Assembly: GCA_039584255.1 (NCBI GenBank)
Contig: JBDGYE010000115.1
Span: 1-6,192, forward strand
Reading direction: 5' to 3'
Source of the DNA: JBDGYE01 sp039584255
GTDB lineage: Bacteria; Gemmatimonadota; Gemmatimonadetes; Palauibacterales; Palauibacteraceae
DNA length: 6,192 bases
In this document: positions 1 to 5,964 of the stretch, in pieces
Position numbering within the stretch: the stretch's first letter is position 1
How the letters are laid out: each line of letters opens with the position of its first letter
Made by a program: the position numbers and the translations under genes
The notes under the pieces: generated by a model
What the model saw: only the letters and a program-made list of their open reading frames with translations
Databases searched by the model: none
What the model was told of the DNA's origin: nothing

Positions 1-1
1 T

Positions 2-268
2 CTATTCCCCGAAGAAGGTTCCATCATCCAGGTAGGCGAAGCGGAATTCCATTGGAGCGACGTGCCGCGAAGTCTCTTCTACGAGATCAGTGTCACCACG
101 GCCGACGGCGATCTGTTGTGGGGAGGCCGCGTAGAAGGCGTTAGCACTCGGCTCCCCGACGGCGTATCCCTCTCGGCCGGGCAGGAGTATTTCGTCTGGA
201 TTCGCGCCTACCTCCCGGAAGGGAAGACCGTGAAATCCAAGGCCGTGGGGTTCCGCACGGAAGATTGA
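2..268 (+). CDS. C-terminal part of a protein with a fibronectin type III-like domain (5' truncated; possible anti-sigma factor)
   Basis: The frame is open from the left edge of the window to the TGA at 266-268, so this is the last 88 codons of a longer gene. The GTG at 62 is in frame, but sensible beta-domain sequence (FHWSDVP) continues upstream of it, so it is not taken as the start. The visible part reads as an Fn3-like beta sandwich: a Trp in the first strand (HWSDVP), a Tyr strand (LFYEISVTTADGDLLW), a Pro turn, then L-x-x-G-x-x-Y-x-V-W-I-R-A and a closing strand ending VGFRTED. Domains of this type often close zinc-finger (zf-HC2) anti-sigma proteins encoded directly before CHAT genes, which fits the neighbour 30 bases downstream. 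The zinc finger and any membrane segment would lie outside the window, so the anti-sigma role is inference. It could instead be any secreted Fn3 protein. Confidence 0.72.
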   Translation, partial: LFPEEGSIIQVGEAEFHWSDVPRSLFYEISVTTADGDLLWGGRVEGVSTRLPDGVSLSAGQEYFVWIRAYLPEGKTVKSKAVGFRTED

Positions 269-285
269 CGGTTGGGCCGACACAT

Positions 286-290
286 CGGAG
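286..290 (+). promoter_or_regulatory. Shine-Dalgarno site of the TPR-CHAT gene
   Basis: CGGAG sits 8 bases before the GTG at 299. This decides the start. The longer in-frame alternative, TTG at 272, is only 3 bases after the preceding stop and would put nine polar residues (MGRHIGVRD) ahead of the export signal. Starting at 299 gives the usual order of basic residues (RRR) followed by a hydrophobic stretch. Confidence 0.6.
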
Positions 291-298
291 TACGAGAC

Positions 299-3256
299 GT
301 GTTCCGACGACGAAACACCATCGCGATCCTGCTCACGGGCTTTGTGGTTCTTGGAGGGGCGACCGGGGAGCAATCCGAGGTGGCCGACGACGTCCTCGCC
401 CGGGCGAGACATGTCTACATGCAGGAAGGACCGCGTGCGGCGCTCCCCGAATTCGAGCGGGCCCTCACGCTTTATCGCGAATCCGACGATCGCCTCGGCG
501 AGGCGGTCACGCTTGGTTTGATCGGCAACTGTCACAAGCGCTTCGGGGACTTCCGGCTTGCCCTCGACTATCTCGATCGTGCTCTTGCCATGAAGCAGGA
601 GCTCGGCGATCGCTTGGAGGAGGGCAAGTCACTCAGCCATCTTGGCCTGGTGTACTGGGAGATGGGGGAGTACCCCAAGGCCATTGACTACCTGAATCGC
701 AGCATCGAAGTTGCCCGCGAGGTCAAGAACCGCAAGCTCGAGGGATCCGCGCTGAACAACCTCAGCCTGGTCTACGACGAGCAGGGCGACTATCGGCGAT
801 CTCTCGAGAACTACAAGCGGGTCCTGGAACTGTACGACGACGTCGACTTTCCGCGTGGCGAAAGCGACACCCTGGGAAATATCGGCGGGGTATACCTGCT
901 GCTCGGGCAGTACGGCAAGGCGCAGGACTATTACGAGCGAGCGCTGGCGATCAGCGAGCGCCTCGACCTGAAGCCCGCCATCAGCCAGGACCTGGGCAAC
1001 CTGGCGTGGTGCTATTTGGGTCTGGGAGACGTCGAGGCGGCGCTGCGCAGCTTCGATCGCGCCCTGCACTTGGCACAAGAGGCGGGACTCGTGAAAGAAG
1101 AGGCCGACTGGTTACGAGGACGGGGCTCCGCCTACCTCGTCGCGGGAAAGTACGACCTCGCCCTGGAAATGTACGCCCAGGCCTTGCGAACGTACGAGAC
1201 CGCCGGGCTGAAGCGCGAGCTGGTCGAAGCTCTGAACAAGCTCGGGAATGTACACATCCTGCTGAGTGACGTGGCATCCGGCGAGAAGGCCTTCCGCCGT
1301 GCGATCAAGCTGGCGAGGGAGATCGGGCACCCGAGGGGCGTGACGTTCAATCTGATCGCGCTCGGGGACCTGGAGCGGCGTCGTGGGCGGTACGAGGAGG
1401 CGGCAGCACTGTTCGGCGAAGCCCTCACACAGGCCCGCGAAGCGGAAGACCGGGCCCACGTGGCCGAGAGCTTGCTCCAACTCGCCTTCGCCTCTCTCGA
1501 GCAGGGCCGGCTCGACGAGGCCGCGGAGCGGGCTCGGCAGGGTCTGAAGGTCTCAAGGGAAATCGAGGCCAGCTTGCGGGAAGCGGAGGGTCTGTACGCC
1601 CTGGGGGAGACAGAACGGCGTCGCGGGAATCTGCACGCCGCGCTCGAGCAATTTGCCGCGGGTGAAGCCATCGTCGACGCCGTGGGGGAGCCCGAGCTTC
1701 TCTGGCGGCTCCTCTACGCTCGAGGACAAGTGCTCGAGAGTCTGGGACGGGACGAGACGGCGGTCCAGGCGCTCCAGCGGGCCGTGGCGACGATCGAGGA
1801 GGTTCGCAGCCGTCTCCGTGAGGAACGGTTCCGCGCCGGCTACATCGAGGACAAGTATCAGGTCTATGTGGCCCTGGTCCGATTGCAGTTGAAGCTCGGA
1901 CGCATGAGCGAGGCCTTCTCATCCGCAGAGAGGCTCCGTGCGAGAAGGCATTTGGACTTGTTCAATCGCAGCCCCGCTCCTGTCGCGAGCGGAGCGAAGG
2001 ATCTCGCGGAGTTCGGGCTGCGACAACGGATACGGCAGCTGCAAGCGGCGCTCGAAGAAGAGTATGAAAGGCCCCGGCCAACGCAGAGACGACAGGCGAT
2101 CGAGCTGCTCTCGAGCGAGCTTGCCACGGCCGAGCGAGCCTACCAGAACCTTCTCGACGATCTTCGCCGCACCGAGCCGGAATATGCCGCGGCTCGCGCG
2201 CTGACCATTCCCTCGACCGAGCGGGTGAGAGGATCGCTGCCCCCCGAGACCGCTCTGCTCGAGTACGTGGTCGCAGAGGACGGCGTCGTGATTTTCGTGT
2301 TGACGCCCGACAAGCTCCGGGCAAAGTCCATTCCTCTGCGCCGTGCAGACCTGCAAGCCAAGGTCGAGCTTCTCAGGGACTTGATCCTACGGGCGGAGAG
2401 CCAGGCCTGGCGCGGACCGGCCGCGAGCCTGACCCGATCTCTCCTCGAGCCCATCGAGCAGGCAGGTTGGCTCGAGGGCGTCGAGCGGCTCTACATCGTT
2501 CCTCACGGCATCCTCCACTACTTGCCCTTCGCCGTGTTGCCCAGGCTTGCCGCGGACGAGACGCGTTTCTTGATGGAGGACTACGTCGTGGCCTATCTGC
2601 CCTCCGCGGCGACGCTGGTCCACAGAGCCAAGGCCGGAGGCTCCGCGAGTTCAGAGAGAAATCTGCTGGCGCTCGCACCGGAATGCGCCCGCCTGCGCTA
2701 TGCGCCCGAGGAGGCAAAAGGCATCACGGAGTACTTCCCGGAACGGCATTTCGTACTCGTGGGAACCCGTGCCACCGAAGGCTCGTTCAAGGAGATGGCT
2801 GCCCGCTACGACGTTCTCCATCTCGCGACCCACGGCTATTTCAACAAGATCAATCCTCTGTTGTCCGGACTGGCGCTGGAGCCGGACGAACATGAGGACG
2901 GCCGGCTCGAGGTCCATGAGATCCTGGGCCTCCGGCTCGATGCCGATCTGGTCTCGTTGAGCGCGTGCGAGACGGCGCTGGGGAGCGGCTACTTCGCCGA
3001 GATCCCGGCGGGGGATGACTTCGTCAGCCTCACTCGAGCCTTCTTGTCCGTGGGAAGCGCCTCCGTCCTGGCCAGCCTCTGGGAGGTCGACGATCGCTCT
3101 ACCCTGGAGCTGATGCGGGACTTCTACGAGGGGTTGGGTCAGTCCGACCAAGCGCAGGCCCTGGCGCAGGCCCAACGGTCGATGCTTCGTAAAGGCGGCG
3201 GATATCGTCATCCCTACTACTGGGCCGCGTTTGTTCTGTCGGGGGCGGTGATTTGA
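299..3256 (+). CDS. Exported TPR-CHAT protein (caspase-like peptidase fold)
   Basis: The protein has 985 residues from the GTG at 299. Residues 1-23 look like a signal peptide: RRR, a hydrophobic run through IAILLTGFVVLGG, and possible cleavage after ATG. Residues ~34-61 resemble a degenerate TPR, and residues ~69-508 hold eleven TPR units of exactly 40 residues. More helical sequence follows, with a charged coiled-coil-like segment at ~570-630. The CHAT domain (clan CD, related to caspases and separase) spans ~647-982. Its marks are YIVPHGILHYLPFAVLP (732-748), HLATHG with catalytic His845, LSACETALG with catalytic Cys890, SLWEVDD (926-932) and the closing HPYYWAAFVLSG. Both dyad residues are present, so peptidase activity is plausible. 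TPRs typically bind protein partners and, in TPR-CHAT proteins, can gate the protease. The substrate is unknown. The gene follows its neighbour by 30 bases, probably in one operon. CHAT identity is certain in my reading; export is likely but rests on the N-terminus alone. A single-pass membrane anchor is the alternative. Confidence 0.93.
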   Translation: MFRRRNTIAILLTGFVVLGGATGEQSEVADDVLARARHVYMQEGPRAALPEFERALTLYRESDDRLGEAVTLGLIGNCHKRFGDFRLALDYLDRALAMKQELGDRLEEGKSLSHLGLVYWEMGEYPKAIDYLNRSIEVAREVKNRKLEGSALNNLSLVYDEQGDYRRSLENYKRVLELYDDVDFPRGESDTLGNIGGVYLLLGQYGKAQDYYERALAISERLDLKPAISQDLGNLAWCYLGLGDVEAALRSFDRALHLAQEAGLVKEEADWLRGRGSAYLVAGKYDLALEMYAQALRTYETAGLKRELVEALNKLGNVHILLSDVASGEKAFRRAIKLAREIGHPRGVTFNLIALGDLERRRGRYEEAAALFGEALTQAREAEDRAHVAESLLQLAFASLEQGRLDEAAERARQGLKVSREIEASLREAEGLYALGETERRRGNLHAALEQFAAGEAIVDAVGEPELLWRLLYARGQVLESLGRDETAVQALQRAVATIEEVRSRLREERFRAGYIEDKYQVYVALVRLQLKLGRMSEAFSSAERLRARRHLDLFNRSPAPVASGAKDLAEFGLRQRIRQLQAALEEEYERPRPTQRRQAIELLSSELATAERAYQNLLDDLRRTEPEYAAARALTIPSTERVRGSLPPETALLEYVVAEDGVVIFVLTPDKLRAKSIPLRRADLQAKVELLRDLILRAESQAWRGPAASLTRSLLEPIEQAGWLEGVERLYIVPHGILHYLPFAVLPRLAADETRFLMEDYVVAYLPSAATLVHRAKAGGSASSERNLLALAPECARLRYAPEEAKGITEYFPERHFVLVGTRATEGSFKEMAARYDVLHLATHGYFNKINPLLSGLALEPDEHEDGRLEVHEILGLRLDADLVSLSACETALGSGYFAEIPAGDDFVSLTRAFLSVGSASVLASLWEVDDRSTLELMRDFYEGLGQSDQAQALAQAQRSMLRKGGGYRHPYYWAAFVLSGAVI
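503..1822 (+). repeat. Eleven TPR units in strict 40-residue (120-base) phase
   Basis: This is a protein-level repeat within the TPR-CHAT gene. The small residue of helix A (L-G-x-x-Y) falls at residues 76, 116, 156, 196, 236, 276, 316, 356, 396, 436 and 476, being Gly in most units and Ser or Ala at 156, 236 and 396. The second Gly, before helix B (as in MGEY, QGDY, LGQY), falls at 83, 123, 163, 203, 243, 283, 323 (Ser), 363, 403, 443 and 483. There is no insertion or deletion across about 440 residues. The 40-residue period is that of LGN/rapsyn-like TPRs rather than the canonical 34. The units differ clearly in sequence, so this is an old array, not a recent duplication. Confidence 0.9.
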
Positions 3257-3266
3257 GAGGATTTCC

Positions 3267-3283
3267 CGCCGGAAAAGCCGGCG
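3267..3283 (+). other. GC-rich stem-loop after the TPR-CHAT gene
   Basis: CGCCGG (3267-3272) and CCGGCG (3278-3283) form a perfect 6-bp stem around the loop AAAAG, starting 11 bases after the CHAT stop codon. No run of T follows, so it is not a standard intrinsic terminator. It may protect a 3' end, slow transcription, or be chance in GC-rich DNA. The rest of the 116-base gap (3257-3372) shows an 11-base palindrome, CCAGCGGCTGG at 3309-3319, and no convincing promoter. Confidence 0.4.
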
Positions 3284-3356
3284 CAACGTCCGTGTAAGAA
3301 AGCAGAGGCCAGCGGCTGGACACAGTCGCCGATCTCATTGGCCACGAGGACGAGCG

Positions 3357-3365
3357 AGGAGGGAG
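3357..3365 (+). promoter_or_regulatory. Strong Shine-Dalgarno site of the IPT/TIG-like gene
   Basis: AGGAGGGAG lies 7 bases before the ATG at 3373 and is followed by AACAACC. The core and the trailing GAGAACAA are shared with the leader of the next gene (4611-4623), suggesting that both exported proteins are translated at high and similar levels. Confidence 0.75.
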
Positions 3366-3372
3366 AACAACC

Positions 3373-4512
3373 ATGTGTCGGAAGCATGACGTGAACTGGA
3401 TTCTGATCTCTTGTGGTGTTCTCCTACTGGCTCTGGGCGGCAGCGGCAGCCCGTCGCCCCTCGCGGCGCAGGATGGGATCCAGGTCGCCTCCGCCGATCC
3501 GTCGGTCGCCGAGCAGGGCACGGTCAATCTCGACGTCGTGATCGGCGGCCGTGGTTTCGATCAGAGCGCACATGCCCAATTCTTCGTCACCGGTTCGACC
3601 AATCCCGGCGGGATCACGGTCAACAGCACGGCCTTCAGGGGACCCAAGAAACTCGTCGCCAACATCGATGTGTCCCAGGATGCCGTGCTGGATAAGTTCG
3701 ACATCGAGGTGCAGCTGTCCGGCGGACGCACGGGGAAAGGCACGGAGCTGTTCACGGTGGTCCAGCCGGGCCACGGGCAGGGCTCGGGATTGCTGGCGAG
3801 TGCGACCGAGTTCCTCGACCCCGCAGGAGGCGTTCGGGACGATGGTCTGGGCCCCTATGTGGACTACTTCTTGACCGGAGAACCGTCCGACTGCACCCGC
3901 AGCTGGGTGGGCGAGATCACGGGCAACGTCTGGCTGCGCCCCTATTCCGCGGCCTTTCCCCCGAGCCCGGAGTGCCCCCTGCCGGAGCTGTTCGACGACG
4001 GGACCTGCGAGGACGTGGAGGATTACAGGCAACGATTGATCGACCAGCTCGGCGAGATTCGCCTAGTTGTCATCGATTTCAATGATCCCGTCCTCGATGT
4101 CGGTCAGAGTATGGAGGAGCTGTGCTCGCAGGTGCCCGGCGGCTTCTGTGACGCCGGTCAGTACTTCGTCAGACTGCGGGCGGACGACGTGTTTGCTCCC
4201 GATGCGCAATACACTCCGCTGTTGATTCAGATAGACGAGCCCAAGGTGAACGGTCCGTGGCACAATCCGACGGAATGTGCGCTGTTCGAGTTCTGGGAGA
4301 TCCGCTACGAGCAGACGTTGCAGGTGAGCCAGGTTCCCGGAGAACCCGATAGTCGAGTCGTCAGCACCAGCACCGTGCCGGGTGGTGACGTGGCGCAGTT
4401 GGTCAAGGTGATCTGGAAGAAGAACCGCAAGTACGAGAGCATTGGCCGTTTTCGCCTGCCGACGCGTTTCAAGTTAACGAACTCGAACCAGGAGATTCCC
4501 GGATATCCATGA
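3373..4512 (+). CDS. Exported protein with IPT/TIG-like domain and an unrecognised six-cysteine domain
   Basis: The protein has 379 residues from an ATG with an excellent Shine-Dalgarno site. Residues 1-32 look like a signal peptide: basic RKH, a hydrophobic run WILISCGVLLLALGG, and likely cleavage near LAA-QD. Residues ~36-130 form an IPT/TIG-like (Ig-fold) domain: DPSVAEQGTVNLDVVIGGRGF, a strand with AQFFVTG, ITVNSTAF, KKLVANIDVS, then FDIEVQLSGGRTGKGTELFTVV. This order of strands and the G-x-G-F turn are typical of that class. Residues ~131-379 match nothing I recognise. They hold all six mature cysteines (174, 201, 212, 251, 259, 302), an even number consistent with disulfides outside the cytoplasm, and end in a basic segment (IWKKNRKYESIGRFRLPTRF). 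There is no membrane anchor or sorting signal. The function is unknown. Position between a CHAT gene and a second exported-protein gene suggests an envelope role or a protease substrate, which is inference only. Confidence 0.88.
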   Translation: MCRKHDVNWILISCGVLLLALGGSGSPSPLAAQDGIQVASADPSVAEQGTVNLDVVIGGRGFDQSAHAQFFVTGSTNPGGITVNSTAFRGPKKLVANIDVSQDAVLDKFDIEVQLSGGRTGKGTELFTVVQPGHGQGSGLLASATEFLDPAGGVRDDGLGPYVDYFLTGEPSDCTRSWVGEITGNVWLRPYSAAFPPSPECPLPELFDDGTCEDVEDYRQRLIDQLGEIRLVVIDFNDPVLDVGQSMEELCSQVPGGFCDAGQYFVRLRADDVFAPDAQYTPLLIQIDEPKVNGPWHNPTECALFEFWEIRYEQTLQVSQVPGEPDSRVVSTSTVPGGDVAQLVKVIWKKNRKYESIGRFRLPTRFKLTNSNQEIPGYP

Positions 4513-4526
4513 GCAGGGCAGGACTG

Positions 4527-4546
4527 AGTTTCCGTGTCGGGAAACT
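4527..4546 (+). other. Perfect 7-bp stem-loop between the two exported-protein genes
   Basis: AGTTTCC (4527-4533) and GGAAACT (4540-4546) pair perfectly around the 6-base loop GTGTCG, 14 bases after the preceding stop codon. Only a weak pyrimidine run (TCTC) follows, so it is a poor intrinsic terminator; it may be a processing or stability element. A second, shorter hairpin, CGGCT-GCA-AGCCG, lies at 4587-4599 just upstream of the next Shine-Dalgarno site. The GTG in the loop at 4534 opens a longer frame for the next gene but is not a credible start. Confidence 0.4.
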
Positions 4547-4610
4547 TCTCGCCTGGACCACCTCGCTCGAATAGTCATGGCCCATGCGGCTGCAAGCCGA
4601 GTTCGATAAC

Positions 4611-4618
4611 GGAGGAGA
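4611..4618 (+). promoter_or_regulatory. Shine-Dalgarno site of the tandem-repeat protein gene
   Basis: GGAGGAGA lies 5 bases before the ATG at 4624. It fixes the start there rather than at the in-frame GTG at 4534: the 30 extra residues would be polar and would bury a clear signal peptide. Confidence 0.8.
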
Positions 4619-4623
4619 GAACA

Positions 4624-5964
4624 ATGAGGAGCGTGACGATTGCGTGCGTTGCGGTCGTTTTCTTGGCGGCCGCTCCCGCGGTGGGCCAGACCTTCACGAT
4701 CACCGTCGACGCGACGGCGCTGACCATGCCGACCTTCGTCGTCCCGGGGGTGGGGGCACAGACATTTGACACGGTCGTCGCGCAGGAATTGGAGTTGGCT
4801 TCCGGCCAGTACACCTTTCGCGCCGGAGGTCCCTGCGGCATCGGGTTCTTCCCGTTCACCGTCACGAACACCGGGACGCTGGAGTTCGACGCCGCCCTCG
4901 ACGGCTTCGCCTCCGGCCGAGGTGGAACGACGCTCGTGGTCGACGGCTTCGGCATCTCCGTGGATGCCACGGCCCTCACCGAGCCGACGTTCGTTGTCCC
5001 GTGCGTCGCCGACCCAAGCGACACAGCGACGCTGCTCGACATCCAGGTGATCCCCGGGGAGTACATGTTCAGGGCCGGAGGTCCCTGCGGCATCGGGTTC
5101 TTCCCGTTCACCGTCACGAACACCGGGGCGCTGGACTTCGACGCCGCCTTCGACGGCTTCGCCTCCGGCCGGGGCGGAACAACGCTCGTGGTCGACGGCT
5201 TCGGCATCTCCGTGGATGCCACGGCCCTCACCGAGCCGACGTTCCGTGTCCCGTGCGTCGCCGACCCAAGCGACACAGCGACGCTGCTCGACATCCAGGT
5301 GATCCCCGGGGAGTACCAGTTCAGCACTGGAGGTCCCTGCAAGAACGGGTTCTTCCCGTTCACCGTCACGAACACCGGGACGCTGGAGTTCGACGCCGCC
5401 CTCGACGGCTTCGCCTCCGGCCGCGGTGGAACGACACTCGTGGTCGACGGCTTCGGCATCTCCGTGGACGCCACGGCCCTCACCGAGCCGACGTTCCAGA
5501 TTCCGTGTGTCGCCGGTTCGCTCGATACCGCGGAGTTGCAGCTCGTCCAGCTCATTCCTGGCCTGTATCGGATGACGACCTCCAGCTTCGGATTCGATTT
5601 CTACGTGGTGGTCGTCGGCGGCGTGGACTACGGCACGTTCCTCGATGACGTGGTGCTCGGCAGAGGAACCGACTTTCTGGTCGTACTCGGTGACTCCGAG
5701 GATCCACCGACACCCGAGGAGCGCATCGAGAGCCTGACGGTGGCCACGGAGACGACCGACATTCCCATGGTTTCGGGTCTGGTGGCCATCCTCGACCGGG
5801 TGTCGGACGCGGTGGCCTCCGGCGACGCCGAGAAGGTCGCGAGGCGGCTCAACGCGTATAGGCACGTCCTGGACGGAGCGATCAGTGGCGATCAGATCGA
5901 TCCGGTGACGGCCCAGCTCCTCATTGCGCGGGCCGATTCTCTTGAGCGGTCGCTGGCGGAGTGA
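4624..5964 (+). CDS. Exported tandem-repeat protein: four ~84-residue repeats plus FIMAH-like helical tail
   Basis: The protein has 446 residues from the ATG at 4624. Residues 1-21 form a signal peptide (MRS, hydrophobic core, cleavage near AVG-QT). Four repeats follow: 24-108, 109-192, 193-276 and a diverged 277-357. Each begins F-x-I-x-VDATALT-x-PTF and runs through PG-x-Y-x-F, GGPC, FFPFTVTNTG, FDAA-x-DGFASGRGGTTLVVDG. The strand-like alternation suggests beta domains; I do not recognise the family. Six mature cysteines (71, 127, 155, 211, 239, 295) fall at VPC and GGPC positions. After an acidic, Pro-rich linker (SEDPPTPEER), residues ~368-443 are helical and resemble the FIMAH domain: spaced Leu/Ala, RRLNAYRHVLDGAISGDQI, then AQLLIARADSL. 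No catalytic motif or membrane anchor is visible. A structural, adhesive or binding role outside the cytoplasm is the most economical guess. It is the last gene seen, 111 bases after its neighbour and with a similar leader. Confidence 0.9.
   Translation: MRSVTIACVAVVFLAAAPAVGQTFTITVDATALTMPTFVVPGVGAQTFDTVVAQELELASGQYTFRAGGPCGIGFFPFTVTNTGTLEFDAALDGFASGRGGTTLVVDGFGISVDATALTEPTFVVPCVADPSDTATLLDIQVIPGEYMFRAGGPCGIGFFPFTVTNTGALDFDAAFDGFASGRGGTTLVVDGFGISVDATALTEPTFRVPCVADPSDTATLLDIQVIPGEYQFSTGGPCKNGFFPFTVTNTGTLEFDAALDGFASGRGGTTLVVDGFGISVDATALTEPTFQIPCVAGSLDTAELQLVQLIPGLYRMTTSSFGFDFYVVVVGGVDYGTFLDDVVLGRGTDFLVVLGDSEDPPTPEERIESLTVATETTDIPMVSGLVAILDRVSDAVASGDAEKVARRLNAYRHVLDGAISGDQIDPVTAQLLIARADSLERSLAE
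4693..5694 (+). repeat. Four in-frame tandem repeats of 255, 252, 252 and 243 bases
   Basis: Units run 4693-4947, 4948-5199, 5200-5451 and 5452-5694, all inside the exported repeat-protein gene. By hand comparison, units 2 and 3 differ at 18 of 252 bases, in 13 codons, of which 9 change the amino acid. Unit 3 is nearly identical to unit 2 over its first 39 codons (one codon differs) and to unit 1 over its last 35 codons (two silent differences). Unit 4 keeps the first ~20 codons of the pattern and then diverges strongly, losing the GGPC and TVTNTG segments. Confidence 0.95.

Noticed and set aside
272..298. TTG at 272 as start of the CHAT gene
   Set aside because: It lies 3 bases after the previous stop with no suitable ribosome site of its own. 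GTG at 299 has CGGAG at 8 bases and gives a normal signal peptide. The choice is likely, not certain.
299..3256. TPR-CHAT protein as a type III-E CRISPR (Craspase) component
   Set aside because: There is no gRAMP/Cas7-11, Cas gene or repeat array nearby, the protein carries an apparent export signal, and TPR-CHAT architecture is widespread outside CRISPR.
629..3286. Several minus-strand and alternate-frame open stretches of 80-210 codons within the TPR-CHAT gene
   Set aside because: The covering + frame encodes an uninterrupted, recognisable TPR-CHAT protein. The others show Arg/Pro/Ser-rich low-complexity content and no family features.
3403..3414. Lipobox-like LISC (residues 11-14) in the IPT/TIG protein, suggesting a lipoprotein
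   Set aside because: The hydrophobic run continues through VLLLALGG after this Cys, so it sits inside the signal core rather than at its end. Cleavage near LAA-QD is more natural.
4534..4623. GTG at 4534 as start of the repeat protein
   Set aside because: It lies in the loop of a hairpin, has no good ribosome site, and would add 30 polar residues before a clear signal peptide; the ATG at 4624 has GGAGGAGA at 5 bases.
4693..5694. CRISPR array or noncoding satellite as an explanation for the ~252-base repeats
   Set aside because: Unit length is far beyond CRISPR repeats, there are no spacers, and all units are multiples of three read in one open frame with protein-level conservation.
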